Shown here: positions 1 to 8,182 of the stretch, piece by piece
How the letters are laid out: the number at the start of each line of letters is the position of its first letter
Position numbering within the stretch: position 1 is the stretch's first letter
NCBI RefSeq assembly: GCF_900177515.1
Contig: NZ_FXAK01000007.1
Coordinates: forward strand, 248,001 to 312,000
Direction: 5' to 3'
Source of the DNA: Azospirillum oryzae
Lineage (GTDB): Bacteria; Pseudomonadota; Alphaproteobacteria; Azospirillales; Azospirillaceae
DNA length: 64,000 nucleotides
Translations under genes and position numbers: made by a program
The notes under the pieces: model-generated
Databases searched by the model: none
Told to the model about the DNA's origin: nothing
Seen by the model: the letters and a program-made list of their open reading frames with translations, nothing else

Positions 1-421
1 GGGAGCGCAGGATGCGGTCGATCACCTCGCCGCGCGCCATCTCGTCCAGCGTCTCCTGCGCCTCCACCGCCAGCAGCGGGAAGGCGTCGCGGCTCAGCGC
101 CTCCCACAGGGCGCCGACATCGACTCGCTGCAGCATGCCGGGGATGGCGACGCCGCCGTGATAGAGCACGTCGTCGTCGATCAGGAAGGCTTCGAACAGG
201 TTGGTGAACAGCCGCCGGGCGCGGTTGGTGCGCTGGCGGTTCAGATATTCGATGACATATTGGCGGACGAGCTGGACGCGGTCGGTCGGCTCGCTGTCCA
301 TGCCCTCGATCTCGCTCAGCAGGCTGTAGACGAGGCTGGCCGGCAGCCGCGCCACCAGGGCGTCGATCTTGTGCCGCAGCTCGTCCTGGTGCAGCTCTTC
401 CGGGCGTATTTCGTCGGTCAT
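1..421 (-). CDS. Hypothetical protein, partial (C-terminus beyond window)
   Basis: The frame stays open from an ATG at 421 down to base 1, giving about 140 residues with no stop, so the 3' end lies outside the window. The start reads MTDEIRPEELHQDELRHKID. The product looks soluble, acidic and mostly helical, with no signal peptide or membrane segment. I do not recognise the family. Coding is supported by the long open frame and strong third-position GC. No clear Shine-Dalgarno sequence precedes the ATG, so an upstream start is possible. It is transcribed away from gpt across a 167-bp gap. Confidence 0.7.
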   Translation of the reverse strand, partial: MTDEIRPEELHQDELRHKIDALVARLPASLVYSLLSEIEGMDSEPTDRVQLVRQYVIEYLNRQRTNRARRLFTNLFEAFLIDDDVLYHGGVAIPGMLQRVDVGALWEALSRDAFPLLAVEAQETLDEMARGEVIDRILRS

Positions 422-588
422 GCGCGGGCCGCCACGCGATATTGAAAGGCGATGGGCGGGCGCACAGGCGCCGCCGCGCGTCATTTAGGACGCAAACGGT
501 AAATTTTTATGTAATGAACCGAAGAGACCACAGGGGGGGCGGCGCGGCCCCGCCGGTTGCGGACGGCCGCGCCGAGGCCCCTGGACGC

Positions 589-1083
589 TCAGCTGTTGCG
601 CAGCTTGGCGATCGGCTGCGAGAACTGCAGCTCGATGTCCCAGGGGAAGTGGATCCAGGTGTCCTGGCTGACTTCGGTGATGAAGGTGTCGACCAGCGGC
701 CGGCCGGCCGGCTTGGCGTAGACGGTGGCGAAATGCGCCTTCGGCAGCATCTTGCGCACGACTTCCGCCGTCTTGCCGGTGTCCACCAGATCGTCGATGA
801 TCAGCCAGCCCTCGCCGTCGCCGGCATTGGCGCCCTCGACACCCTTCAGCACCGTCGCGTTGCGCTGCTGCTGGTGGTCATAGCTGGAGACGCAGACGGT
901 GTCGATCATGCGGATCTCAAGCTCGCGCGCGATGATCGCCGCAGGAACCATGCCGCCGCGCGTGATCGCGATGATGCCCTTCCACGGGCCGCGGTCGATC
1001 AGGCGCCAGGCCAGCGCCTTGGCATTGCGGTGGAGCTCTTCCCAGGACACCGGGAAATGCTTGTTGAAGGGGGCTTCGGCCAC
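589..1083 (-). CDS. gpt: Xanthine-guanine phosphoribosyltransferase
   Basis: A cytosolic purine-salvage enzyme that transfers phosphoribose from PRPP to guanine, xanthine or hypoxanthine. The 164-aa product fits the roughly 150-165 residues usual for Gpt. The PRPP-binding signature is [14 protein letters not shown], and [14 protein letters not shown] is the conserved early loop. I chose the GTG at 1083 because TGGAGAG lies about 9 nt upstream and the protein then begins just before the family's first strand ([20 protein letters not shown]). The open frame extends upstream to 1281, but that part is unlike the family and overlaps the tRNA-Arg promoter. Monocistronic; no clear terminator seen. 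Confidence 0.93.
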   Translation of the reverse strand: MAEAPFNKHFPVSWEELHRNAKALAWRLIDRGPWKGIIAITRGGMVPAAIIARELEIRMIDTVCVSSYDHQQQRNATVLKGVEGANAGDGEGWLIIDDLVDTGKTAEVVRKMLPKAHFATVYAKPAGRPLVDTFITEVSQDTWIHFPWDIELQFSQPIAKLRNS

Positions 1084-1220
1084 GGTACTGACTCTCCAAA
1101 AACAGCAAGCGGACTGTATAACCCAGCCGCCGCCGCCCGGCAATCGGGGGCGATTCGTATACACTGGACCCGCGGTCGCAGGGGTGTCGCCGGGCGGGCA
1201 AAAATTCGTGAAAAAAGCGC

Positions 1221-1249
1221 TTGCGGGGCAGGGGGGCTTTGAGTATGTT
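1221..1249 (+). promoter_or_regulatory. Promoter of first tRNA-Arg
   Basis: A TTGCGG -35 element (1221-1226) and a TATGTT -10 element (1244-1249) are separated by exactly 17 bp. The second tRNA-Arg copy has the same arrangement (TTGCGC, 17 bp, TAGGTT), and the sequence just downstream (TTGCGCGCCTC, then CGCCGACGGCC) is nearly the same in both. This conservation supports the assignment. Confidence 0.65.
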
Positions 1250-1330
1250 GCGCGCCTCGACGCCGACGGCCTGCCGCCCACGCCGGGATGGATGAACGGC
1301 GATATGGCCGGACATCGCAGAATACACAGC

Positions 1331-1407
1331 GCGCCCGTAGCTCAGCTGGATAGAGCATCAGACTACGAATCTGAGGGTCAGGAGTTCGAATCTCTTCGGG
1401 CGCGCCA
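1331..1407 (+). tRNA. tRNA-Arg (anticodon ACG), copy 1
   Basis: A 77-nt cloverleaf including an encoded CCA end. The acceptor stem pairs GCGCCCG with CGGGCGC, the anticodon stem is TCAGA/TCTGA around the loop CTACGAA, and the T-loop is TTCGAAT. The ACG anticodon (wobble A normally deaminated to inosine) reads CGU, CGC and CGA arginine codons. It is identical over all 77 nt to the copy at 4384-4460. Confidence 0.97.
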
Positions 1408-1453
1408 TTCTGCTTCGAATACAAGTCCTGAAAATCCGGTGATTTGACAGCAG

Positions 1454-1474
1454 GCGGCCCTTCGGCCGCTTTTT
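1454..1474 (+). terminator. Rho-independent terminator after tRNA-Arg copy 1
   Basis: A 6-bp perfect GC stem, GCGGCC and GGCCGC around the loop CTTC, is followed by five T residues. It lies 47 nt after the tRNA CCA end and upstream of the next gene's start. Confidence 0.75.
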
Positions 1475-1535
1475 CTGCTTTCAGGCTTTGCCGTCCTTCC
1501 TTTGCCGGCCCTTCCTGTGTCGGATTTGAGCCGCC

Positions 1536-1580
1536 GGAGTTCGGCCCACTGAAGTTCGGCCCACTGGAGTTCGGCCGTCC
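1536..1580 (+). repeat. Three tandem 15-bp repeats
   Basis: Three head-to-tail units of the form GGAGTTCGGCCCACT sit at 1536-1550, 1551-1565 and 1566-1580; the second has one change and the third diverges in its last four bases. They lie between the tRNA terminator and the start of the lipase cassette. They could be a slippage tract or a binding array; nothing visible decides which. Confidence 0.6.
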
Positions 1581-1671
1581 GGCCTATGCCCCCGAAATTG
1601 CTGTTGCGTCTTCGGTTGCCCTCATACAGTCGCACTCCGATGCGGCTTTATTGCGAGCGGAAGAGAGGGGC

Positions 1672-2049
1672 ATGGCATCCGGTCTCACGCTTTCGGACCA
1701 GCAGGTCGAAACGCTGGCGGTGGAAGGATTCCTGTGGAAGATGACCCGCATCCTGACACAGTCGGATCCCAAGGCCGGCCCGGTTCTCGACACTGCCGAG
1801 GGACGGCAGACCCTGCGCCAGCAATATGAGCGGGCGCGGGGATACGGGCTGGAGACGGAGCGCGACCTCGGCCGCTATATCGTCACCGCCTGGACGATGG
1901 GGATCGACTTCGATCGCCGCTTTCCGGCCATGACCCAAATCCTGAAGGATCCGGCGCTGACGCCGACCGAAAAGGCCGATGCCGTCGAGCGCACCGCCCT
2001 GACCCTCTTCGCCCTGCTGGCGGAAGGCCGGAAGGACGGCGCGGCATGA
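1672..2049 (+). CDS. Small helical protein at the head of the lipase cassette
   Basis: A 125-aa soluble protein beginning MASGLTLSDQQVETLAVEGF. I chose the ATG at 1672 because GAGAGGGG precedes it directly; the open frame runs upstream to 1444 but that part contains the tRNA terminator and cannot be part of this gene. The product is predicted to be mainly helical, with an RYIVTAWTMGIDFDRRFP segment and no signal peptide. I do not recognise the family. Its stop overlaps the lipase start as ATGA, so the two are translationally coupled. From its position it may be a chaperone or adaptor that loads the lipase onto a secretion apparatus, but that is inference only. Confidence 0.8.
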   Translation: MASGLTLSDQQVETLAVEGFLWKMTRILTQSDPKAGPVLDTAEGRQTLRQQYERARGYGLETERDLGRYIVTAWTMGIDFDRRFPAMTQILKDPALTPTEKADAVERTALTLFALLAEGRKDGAA

Positions 2050-3467
2050 GCTGGGGCGATGCGCTGGCCGAGGCCTACGCGGCGGCCTCCGACGCCGCAC
2101 GGCAAGCCGCGGTGCGGGCCGCCTCCTCCGCGCAGGCCGCCGCGTCGGCGGCAGCCGATATGGCTTCGGCGGCGGCCGACATGGCCAAATCGGCGGCGAG
2201 TGCCGCGGGCGACGCGGTGGTCGAGACCGCCAAGGCCAGCGGCCGCGTTGCCGGCTTCGGCATGCGCGCCGCCGCCGAGACCGGGAAGGCGGCGGTCCAG
2301 GGCACCGCTTATCTCGCCGACAAGGCGATGGAGTCGCATCCGGTGGTCGGCCGCCTCTACAAGGCGGCGAAGGAGCAGCTGTCCCCGGCCCGCACGCCGC
2401 GCCGGCGGGTGGTCGAAGCCTGCCCGAACTCGGTCGAGGCCAAGATCGACCGGCTGAACCAGCGCCAGTCCCTGATCGACAAGGGGCGCGGCCCCGGCAG
2501 CACCCCGGCGCAGAAGGCGGCGGCCGAACGGCTGGCCCGCGACAACCGGGCGGTCGAACTGGCCCGCTTGTCGGGCGACACCTACGACCAGTACGGAAAG
2601 CCGCCCAAGAACGATCCGCCACTCGGCTGGACGGCGATAAGCGACTCGGAACTGGGCGAGGCCGGCATCGATCCGGCGCTGCTGCGCGACGCCAAGGCCA
2701 CGATCTACCGCACGCCTGCCGATTGGCCGGGCGGACAGCAGACGGTCCTGGCCTTCCGCGGCACGGTGCCGAGCGAGATGGAAGACCTGCAGACGAACAT
2801 GGATCAGGCGCTGGGGGGCGAGACGATCCAGTACAAGGCCGCCGCCCAACTCGGCGCCAACGTCGCCAACAAGCTCGGTCCCGACGTCATGGTCACCGGC
2901 CATTCGCTCGGCGGCGGCAAGGCGCAGGCGGCGGGCGTGTCCGGCGGCCTGACCGGCATGATGTTCAACGCCGCCGGCCTCAATCCCAATACGGTGGGCG
3001 GCGACACCGGCGATCCTTCGGACTTCCTGCAGTTCCGGACACCCGGCGATCCCCTGACCGGCATCCAGAACTCGGCCGCCCTGCAATCGGGGGTCGGGCT
3101 GCTGGCCGGCGGTCTGGGGTCCGGGATCGGCATGCCGGTGGCCGCCGGCAACTTCGTCGCCGACAAGCTGGGCTTTCCTTTTCTTTCCCCCGACACGCGC
3201 CAGCTGGTGGAAGGCGGAACCACCGCTTTCCCCCGCGCGTTGAAGAATCTCGTCAGTCAGGGCAACCTGCTGCCGCCGGCCATCGGGCCGGTCGTCACCG
3301 TCCCGGCGCTCGACGATGCCGGCAACCCGGTGCCGATGACCAGCCCGGGCGGGCAGCATTCCATCCTCAGCGCCATCAACGGCATCGAGCGCGAGAAGAG
3401 CGAGGACGTCGCCACCCTGCAGGATATGCCGGGGCAAGAGGCATCGGGGCAGGGGGCGTCCGGATGA
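2046..3467 (+). CDS. Lipase-like alpha/beta hydrolase, probable secreted antibacterial effector
   Basis: A 473-aa protein. Residues about 12-105 are an alanine-rich helical region; the catalytic part follows. The nucleophile elbow is GHSLGG with Ser287, after a class-3-lipase-like LAFRGTVPSEMEDLQTN strand and loop. A likely catalytic His438 lies in GGQHSILSAING near the C-terminus; the acid residue is not assigned. A glycine-rich stretch around residues 350-375 could contact membrane. No classical signal peptide is present. The start overlaps the upstream stop (ATGA), and the stop overlaps the ankyrin lipoprotein start in the same way, so the three genes form one tight operon. A cytosolic lipase next to a periplasmic lipoprotein is the usual plan of a type VI lipase effector (Tle) with its immunity protein, and type VI genes occur at 30-34 kb. 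The secretion route is inferred. Confidence 0.82.
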   Translation: MSWGDALAEAYAAASDAARQAAVRAASSAQAAASAAADMASAAADMAKSAASAAGDAVVETAKASGRVAGFGMRAAAETGKAAVQGTAYLADKAMESHPVVGRLYKAAKEQLSPARTPRRRVVEACPNSVEAKIDRLNQRQSLIDKGRGPGSTPAQKAAAERLARDNRAVELARLSGDTYDQYGKPPKNDPPLGWTAISDSELGEAGIDPALLRDAKATIYRTPADWPGGQQTVLAFRGTVPSEMEDLQTNMDQALGGETIQYKAAAQLGANVANKLGPDVMVTGHSLGGGKAQAAGVSGGLTGMMFNAAGLNPNTVGGDTGDPSDFLQFRTPGDPLTGIQNSAALQSGVGLLAGGLGSGIGMPVAAGNFVADKLGFPFLSPDTRQLVEGGTTAFPRALKNLVSQGNLLPPAIGPVVTVPALDDAGNPVPMTSPGGQHSILSAINGIEREKSEDVATLQDMPGQEASGQGASG

Positions 3468-4252
3468 GGCTCCGGCTGGTCTTCCGTGTGATGTTGGCGG
3501 TCGTCCTCGCCGCCGGATGTGCAATGAGTCAGGAGAGCAACGCCATGGGCGCCACCGCCCGCAGACTGGACACCAGCCGCTATTTCGACGATCCGAAGCT
3601 GGCGGCCCTGGCCGACGACGTGCAGGAAGGCCGCGTATCCAGGGTGGTCGAGGCTCTGCGCGGCGGTGTCGACCCCAACGGCGTCGGCCGCGACGGCTTC
3701 CGCCCGATCTTCTTCATCTTTCCCGCTCCGACCAACGAGACGGCCAAGGCGCTGCTGGCCGCCGGTGCCGACGCCAATGTGAAGACGGCGGCAGGCGAGC
3801 CGCCGCTGATCTATGCGGTGCGCCTGGAGGATCCCGCCTTCACCCGCGTCCTGCTGGCCGGGCGGGCCGATCCCAATGCCCGTGGGAGCAACGACAAGCC
3901 GGTGATCCACGAGGCCGTACGTTCCGACCAGCCGGAGCATCTGCGGCTGTTGGCCCGCGCCGGCGTCGATCTCAATGTCGTATGGGGCAACGCGACGCCG
4001 CTCCTGGCGGCGGTGGAGAGCATGAGCTGGGCGAGCGCTACGGCGCTGCTCGACCTGGGGGCCGACACCGGCTGGCGCAGCCCCGGCGGCCGCACCCAGT
4101 TCACCGCCGGCGAGTCCTTCTGCAACTTCTTCACCAGACCGCGCCCCTTGCGCATTCCGCCGGCCCATCGCGAGGCGGTGCGCGGCCTGTTCGCCGCCTT
4201 CGCGCGGCGCGGTGTGGTGCTGGATTGCGCCGGCATGGCCGACCGGCTGTAG
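3464..4252 (+). CDS. Ankyrin-repeat lipoprotein, probable immunity protein of the lipase
   Basis: A 262-aa protein starting at the ATG that overlaps the lipase stop. The N-terminus is a lipoprotein signal: basic start, hydrophobic run, then LAAGC with Cys19 as the lipidated residue. Residues about 45-215 contain four or five ankyrin repeats, recognisable from LLAAGADANVKTAAGEPPLI, LLAGRADPNARG and LARAGVDLNV. The protein is therefore likely anchored in the periplasm and binds a protein partner. Immunity proteins for periplasm-acting lipase effectors are often exported, and ankyrin folds are known among them. The strict coupling to the lipase gene supports this role, though neutralisation itself is inferred. 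Confidence 0.83.
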   Translation: MRLRLVFRVMLAVVLAAGCAMSQESNAMGATARRLDTSRYFDDPKLAALADDVQEGRVSRVVEALRGGVDPNGVGRDGFRPIFFIFPAPTNETAKALLAAGADANVKTAAGEPPLIYAVRLEDPAFTRVLLAGRADPNARGSNDKPVIHEAVRSDQPEHLRLLARAGVDLNVVWGNATPLLAAVESMSWASATALLDLGADTGWRSPGGRTQFTAGESFCNFFTRPRPLRIPPAHREAVRGLFAAFARRGVVLDCAGMADRL

Positions 4253-4299
4253 GGGAAATCGGCCGGGCGACGCGCCGGAATTTTTTCGAAGAAAAGCGC

Positions 4300-4328
4300 T
4301 TGCGCCCGGTGAAGCTTTTGAGTAGGTT
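4300..4328 (+). promoter_or_regulatory. Promoter of second tRNA-Arg
   Basis: TTGCGC (4300-4305), a 17-bp spacer and TAGGTT (4323-4328), 55 nt upstream of the mature tRNA. It matches the promoter of the first copy in layout and flanking sequence but has diverged in the spacer and leader. Confidence 0.6.
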
Positions 4329-4383
4329 GCGCGCCTCAACGCCGACGGCCCACCGCCGGTGCCGACAGTGAAGACGACACAGC

Positions 4384-4460
4384 GCGCCCGTAGCTCAGCT
4401 GGATAGAGCATCAGACTACGAATCTGAGGGTCAGGAGTTCGAATCTCTTCGGGCGCGCCA
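4384..4460 (+). tRNA. tRNA-Arg (anticodon ACG), copy 2
   Basis: Identical over 77 nt to the copy at 1331-1407, including the encoded CCA. Upstream sequence is related back to the promoter; downstream sequence diverges immediately after the CCA. Confidence 0.97.
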
Positions 4461-4491
4461 TCTTCCCTGGAAAGACATGATCGACACGCAA

Positions 4492-4512
4492 GGCCGCCTC
4501 CGGGCGGCCTTT
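4492..4512 (+). terminator. Terminator after tRNA-Arg copy 2
   Basis: A 7-bp perfect stem, GGCCGCC and GGCGGCC around the loop TCCG, is followed by TTT. The T run is short, but the position 31 nt after the tRNA fits. Confidence 0.65.
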
Positions 4513-4599
4513 GTCGTTTGACGGGTCGCTTCACGACTTCGTCGCGCTGGCGCAAGCCCCAGTGGCTCCTCTACACTTGTGGCCCGGACCACTGGATGC

Positions 4600-5556
4600 A
4601 TGGCCATGCCCCGCAGCGACTTTTATCCGCCCATCGACCCGTTCCAGACCGGCACGCTCGCCGTCGACGGGATCCACACGGTCTATTGGGAGCAGGCGGG
4701 CAACCCGCGCGGCGTGCCGGTGATGTTCCTGCATGGCGGGCCGGGGGCCGGCGCCTCGCCCACCCACCGCCGCTTCTTCGACCCCGCCCATTACCGCATC
4801 GTCGTGATGGACCAGCGCGGCGCCGGCCGCTCCACGCCGCTGGGTGAAACGCGGGAGAACACCACGGAGAGGCTGGTCGAGGACATCGAGACGCTGCGCC
4901 GGCATCTGGGCATCGAGCGCTGGCACCTGTTCGGCGGCTCCTGGGGCTCGACGCTGGCGCTGGCCTATGCCCAGACCCATCCCGACCGCTGCCTGGGCCT
5001 GATCCTGCGCGGCATCTTCCTGATGCGGAAGGCGGAGATCGACTGGTTCCTCTATTCCATGCGCATCCTCTTTCCCGAGGCCTGGGCCGCCTTCGCCGGC
5101 CATATCCCGGAGGACGAGCGCGACGATCTGCTGGAGGCCTACTGGAAGCGGCTCGATTCGGCCGACCCGATGGTGCGCATGGCCGCGGCCCGGGTGTGGA
5201 GCGTCTATGAGGGCAGTTGCTCCTCCCTGCTGCCGTCGCCCGACCTGATCGCGGCCAGCGGCGAGGACCGTCACGCCCTGGGGCTGGCGCGGATCGAGGC
5301 ACATTACTTCCGCTCCAACCGCTTCACACCGGAGGACAAGCTGCTGCGCGACGTGTCGCGCATCCGCCATCTGCCGGGGGTGATCGTCCAGGGCCGCTAC
5401 GACATCGTCTGCCCGGTGATCTCCGCCGACGCGCTGCACCGCGCCTGGCCGGAGGCCGACTACCGCATCGTCCCCGACGCCGGCCACTCCGCCATGGAAC
5501 CCGGCATCCGCGCCGCGCTGATCCAGGCGACGGAGCGGTTCAAGGAGTATCGGTGA
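4600..5556 (+). CDS. pip: Proline iminopeptidase
   Basis: A 318-aa cytosolic serine peptidase of the alpha/beta-hydrolase fold (family S33) that removes N-terminal proline from peptides. The oxyanion-hole segment is FLHGGPGAGASPTHRRFFD, the nucleophile elbow is GGSWGS with Ser114, the acid is probably the Asp in GRYDIVCP, and the His lies in DAGHSAMEP. Length and motif order fit the Pip family closely. Two ATG codons lie at 4600 and 4606, and a GTG at 4579; none has a strong Shine-Dalgarno sequence, so the exact start is uncertain by a few residues. Single gene between tRNA-Arg and a repeat-rich gap. Confidence 0.93.
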   Translation: MAMPRSDFYPPIDPFQTGTLAVDGIHTVYWEQAGNPRGVPVMFLHGGPGAGASPTHRRFFDPAHYRIVVMDQRGAGRSTPLGETRENTTERLVEDIETLRRHLGIERWHLFGGSWGSTLALAYAQTHPDRCLGLILRGIFLMRKAEIDWFLYSMRILFPEAWAAFAGHIPEDERDDLLEAYWKRLDSADPMVRMAAARVWSVYEGSCSSLLPSPDLIAASGEDRHALGLARIEAHYFRSNRFTPEDKLLRDVSRIRHLPGVIVQGRYDIVCPVISADALHRAWPEADYRIVPDAGHSAMEPGIRAALIQATERFKEYR

Positions 5557-5587
5557 CGGGAGTTTCGGGGAGACGCTGGATCGGAGG

Positions 5588-5747
5588 ACAAGATTGACAC
5601 GGATGTCACAGATTTAGGCACGGATTACACGGATTTTTCTTGAGCGTGGCGGTGCGCCGGCCAGACCCGACAGCAGCCGCTTCGGAACGCCACATCCGTG
5701 AAATCCGTGCTGTAATCCGTGACATCCGTGTTCATCTTGCCCGCAAC
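5588..5747. repeat. Palindromic dispersed repeat, family 1, copy A
   Basis: Two imperfect inverted arms of about 45 bp face each other across a loop of about 55 bp. Each arm is made of short units resembling ACACGGATGTCACGGAT, so the arms are also internally repetitive. The same element recurs at 25285-25440, where the right part of the loop (CTTCGGAACGCC) and the right arm are nearly the same. It fills the pip-mutM gap and codes for no convincing protein. RNA from either strand would fold into a long hairpin. It resembles BIME- or MITE-type intergenic repeats; no transposase is nearby. Confidence 0.8.
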
Positions 5748-5818
5748 TCCCGAACCTCCCGTCCCGCCGACCGCCTCGCGCCCTTGCACCCGCCTTCCTC
5801 CCACCCCACACTCTGCCG

Positions 5819-6661
5819 ATGCCTGAACTTCCCGAAGTCGAGACGGTGTGCCGGGGCCTCGCCCCGCATCTCGAAGGCCGGCGGCTGGTCCGTGTGGAGC
5901 AGCGGCGGCCCAACCTGCGCACTCCCTTTCCACCGCGCTTCTGCGAGCGGCTGACCGGCCGGCGCGTCGAGTCGGTGCGGCGGCGGGCCAAATACATCCT
6001 GATGCATCTGGATGACGGCGGCGTGCTGATCGCCCATCTCGGCATGTCCGGCCGCATGATCATCGCGCCCGAACGGCCGGACGCCTTCGACAAGCACGAC
6101 CATGTGGTGTTCGAGACCGACGCCGGCACCGTCGTCACCTTCAACGACGCCCGCCGCTTCGGGTTGATGGACCTGACGGTGGCCGACGCGCTGGGCGACC
6201 ACCCGATGCTGCGCAACCTGGGACCGGAGCCGCTGGGCAACGAGTTTTCCGGCCCAGATCTGGCCCGCCGGCTGGCCGGCAAGATCACCCCGATCAAGGC
6301 GGCCCTGCTCGACCAGAGCATCGTCGCCGGCCTCGGCAACATCTATGTGTCGGAGGCGCTGTACCAGTCCGGTATCCTGCCGACCCGGACATCCGCCAGC
6401 CTGATCTCGGAGGAGGTCGACCGCCTCGCCACGGCGGTGCGCGAGGTGTTGGAGCGCGCGATCGCCGCCGGCGGCTCCTCCTTGCGCGACTACCGGCAAG
6501 CGTCGGGGGAGCTGGGATATTTCCAGCACCAGTTCGCCGTCTACGACCGGGAGGGGGAGGGCTGCCCCGATTGCGACTGCGACCGTGCCCGAACGGGGGG
6601 CGTTCAGCGGATTGTACAGTCCGGCCGCTCGACTTTCTTTTGTGCGGCGCGCCAACGGTGA
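5819..6661 (+). CDS. mutM: Formamidopyrimidine-DNA glycosylase (8-oxoguanine repair)
   Basis: A 280-aa bifunctional glycosylase/AP lyase that excises oxidised purines such as 8-oxoguanine. The N-terminus [10 protein letters not shown] supplies the catalytic Pro (after Met removal) and Glu; Lys58 in [11 protein letters not shown] is the conserved hairpin lysine; [13 protein letters not shown] is the helix-two-turn-helix. The C-terminal zinc finger is unusual: Cys249, Cys252 and Cys275 are present, but the fourth ligand is Arg278 in FFCAARQR, where the family normally has CPxCQ. The linker between the cysteine pairs also seems a few residues long. Cys254 might substitute. It is followed after 12 nt by an exported protein, probably co-transcribed. 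Confidence 0.95.
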   Translation: MPELPEVETVCRGLAPHLEGRRLVRVEQRRPNLRTPFPPRFCERLTGRRVESVRRRAKYILMHLDDGGVLIAHLGMSGRMIIAPERPDAFDKHDHVVFETDAGTVVTFNDARRFGLMDLTVADALGDHPMLRNLGPEPLGNEFSGPDLARRLAGKITPIKAALLDQSIVAGLGNIYVSEALYQSGILPTRTSASLISEEVDRLATAVREVLERAIAAGGSSLRDYRQASGELGYFQHQFAVYDREGEGCPDCDCDRARTGGVQRIVQSGRSTFFCAARQR

Positions 6662-6673
6662 TATAGCTGGGGC

Positions 6674-7105
6674 ATGACGGCTCTACCGGCCATGCTCCGG
6701 GCGGCGTCCGCCGCTTTCCTCCTTGCCGGCCCCGCGGTCGCGGGCCTGGGGAGCTTCCTCGTTCCCATTCCTCCGGCCCTTGCGGCCCAACCGGCTGTCG
6801 CCGAGTCCGGGCCGTTCGTCCCCGGCACCGCCGACGTTCCGGTGATGCCGGGGCTGGCGACCGCCGAATCGGAACCGCTGGTCTTCGACAAGCCGGGCGG
6901 GCGGATCGTCCAGGCCGTGCTGTCGGGCGAAGTGCCGCGTCAGGCGGTGCTGGCCTTCTACGACCAGACGCTGCCGCAGCTGGGCTGGCGCCGAACCGCC
7001 GACCGCGTTTTCGTCCGCGAGGGCGAGGAACTGCGGCTGGAATTCCCCAAACCGGCAGGCGGGCAAGTCGCGACCGCCGTCCGCTTCACTTTGACGCCGC
7101 GCTGA
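6674..7105 (+). CDS. Small exported protein downstream of mutM
   Basis: A 143-aa protein with a signal peptide: a short polar start, a hydrophobic core AAFLLAGPAVAGLGSFLV and an Ala-rich exit PPALAAQ, with cleavage near residue 38. The mature part is a small domain with FDKPGGRIVQAVLSGEV and a helix VLAFYDQTLPQLGWRRT, followed by beta-rich sequence. The pattern of removing a weighted difference after a LGW segment resembles small periplasmic domains of unknown function. Function unknown. The 12-nt gap from mutM suggests an operon. Confidence 0.85.
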   Translation: MTALPAMLRAASAAFLLAGPAVAGLGSFLVPIPPALAAQPAVAESGPFVPGTADVPVMPGLATAESEPLVFDKPGGRIVQAVLSGEVPRQAVLAFYDQTLPQLGWRRTADRVFVREGEELRLEFPKPAGGQVATAVRFTLTPR

Positions 7106-7210
7106 TCGCGGGGGCACCCGCCATACTCGCGCCGGTTCAGGATCGAACATCTCAACAACCACGAGTCCCGGAGGCAACCGGGCTCGCCCCATCGGGAGAG
7201 TGCTGCAGCC

Positions 7211-7987
7211 ATGTCTTATGAAACCATCCTCGTCGAGACCCGCGGCCCGGTCGGCCTGATCACGCTGAACCGTCCGAAGGCGCTGAACGCGCTGTGCGAC
7301 CAGCTGGTGACCGAGCTGGGTCAGGCACTGGACGCGTTCGAGGCCGATTCGGCCATCGGCGCCATCGTCGTCACCGGGTCGGAGCGTGCCTTCGCCGCCG
7401 GCGCCGACATCAAGGAGATGGCCGGCTTCTCCTATATGGATGTCTACAACTCCAACTTCATCACCGCGAAGTGGGAGCGGCTTGCCAAGTGCCGCAAGCC
7501 GACCATCGCCGCGGTTGCCGGCTTCGCGCTGGGCGGCGGCTGCGAGCTGGCAATGATGGCCGACTTCATCCTGGCCGCCGACACCGCCAAGTTCGGCCAG
7601 CCGGAGGTCACCATCGGCACCATCCCCGGCGCCGGCGGCACCCAGCGCCTGACCCGCTTCGTCGGCAAGTCCAAGGCGATGGAGATGGTCCTGACCGGCC
7701 GCATGATCGACGCCGCCGAGGCCGAGCGTTGCGGCCTCGTCTCCCGCGTCGTCCCGGCGGCCGAGCTGGTCGAGGAGGCGGTGAAGGTCGCCACCAAGAT
7801 CGCCTCGCTGTCGCAGCCGGTCATCGCCATGGCGAAGGAGGCGGTCAACGTCGCCTATGAATCGACCCTGGCCGAAGGCATCCGCTTCGAACGCCGCCTG
7901 TTCCATTCGACCTTCGCCACCGAAGACCAGAAGGAAGGCATGGCCGCCTTCGCCGAGAAGCGCCAGCCTGGCTGGAAGAATCGCTGA
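7211..7987 (+). CDS. Enoyl-CoA hydratase
   Basis: A 258-aa crotonase-fold enzyme that hydrates trans-2-enoyl-CoA in fatty-acid beta-oxidation. The CoA/oxyanion segments are [10 protein letters not shown] and [10 protein letters not shown], and the two catalytic glutamates are Glu112 (GGGCELAM) and Glu132 ([15 protein letters not shown]). Length and motif spacing match single-domain mitochondrial-type ECH. The start follows a purine-rich stretch, GGGAGAG, about 10-15 nt upstream. Position between mutM and rpsT is typical of Rhodospirillales-like genomes. Individual substrate range cannot be read from sequence. Confidence 0.94.
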   Translation: MSYETILVETRGPVGLITLNRPKALNALCDQLVTELGQALDAFEADSAIGAIVVTGSERAFAAGADIKEMAGFSYMDVYNSNFITAKWERLAKCRKPTIAAVAGFALGGGCELAMMADFILAADTAKFGQPEVTIGTIPGAGGTQRLTRFVGKSKAMEMVLTGRMIDAAEAERCGLVSRVVPAAELVEEAVKVATKIASLSQPVIAMAKEAVNVAYESTLAEGIRFERRLFHSTFATEDQKEGMAAFAEKRQPGWKNR

Positions 7988-8015
7988 GTCGTCGACTCTC
8001 CCTCGACTCTGCCTG

Positions 8016-8052
8016 CTGAACCGTCCCCTGCATCTTGCGGGGGACGGTTCAG
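8016..8052 (+). terminator. Hairpin after enoyl-CoA hydratase
   Basis: A 13-bp perfect stem, CTGAACCGTCCCC and its complement, closes a loop of 11 nt, 28 nt past the stop codon. There is no T run after it, so it may be a weak terminator or an RNA-stabilising 3' end. Confidence 0.6.
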
Positions 8053-8108
8053 ATCCCATCAAGATGTCGTTTAAGTACGATTAGTCAAAATCATCGGGCG
8101 ACCACGCC

Positions 8109-8137
8109 TTGACTCGGGGTGCGCTGCCGCGTATAAG
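8109..8137 (+). promoter_or_regulatory. rpsT promoter
   Basis: A near-consensus sigma-70 promoter: TTGACT at 8109-8114, a 17-bp spacer and TATAAG at 8132-8137. The expected start site near 8144 leaves a leader of about 40 nt before the rpsT ATG. Confidence 0.8.
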
Positions 8138-8182
8138 GCGCGCTCGCATCACGACAGCCGTGTCGTTCGGAGTAGGGTTTCC

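Noticed and set aside
999..1424. Minus-strand open frame antisense to tRNA-Arg, beginning like GAPEEIRTPDPQIRSLML
   Set aside because: This is the well-known false protein read from the complement of tRNA-Arg(ACG). The same string appears antisense to the second copy near 4450. No ribosome-binding site.
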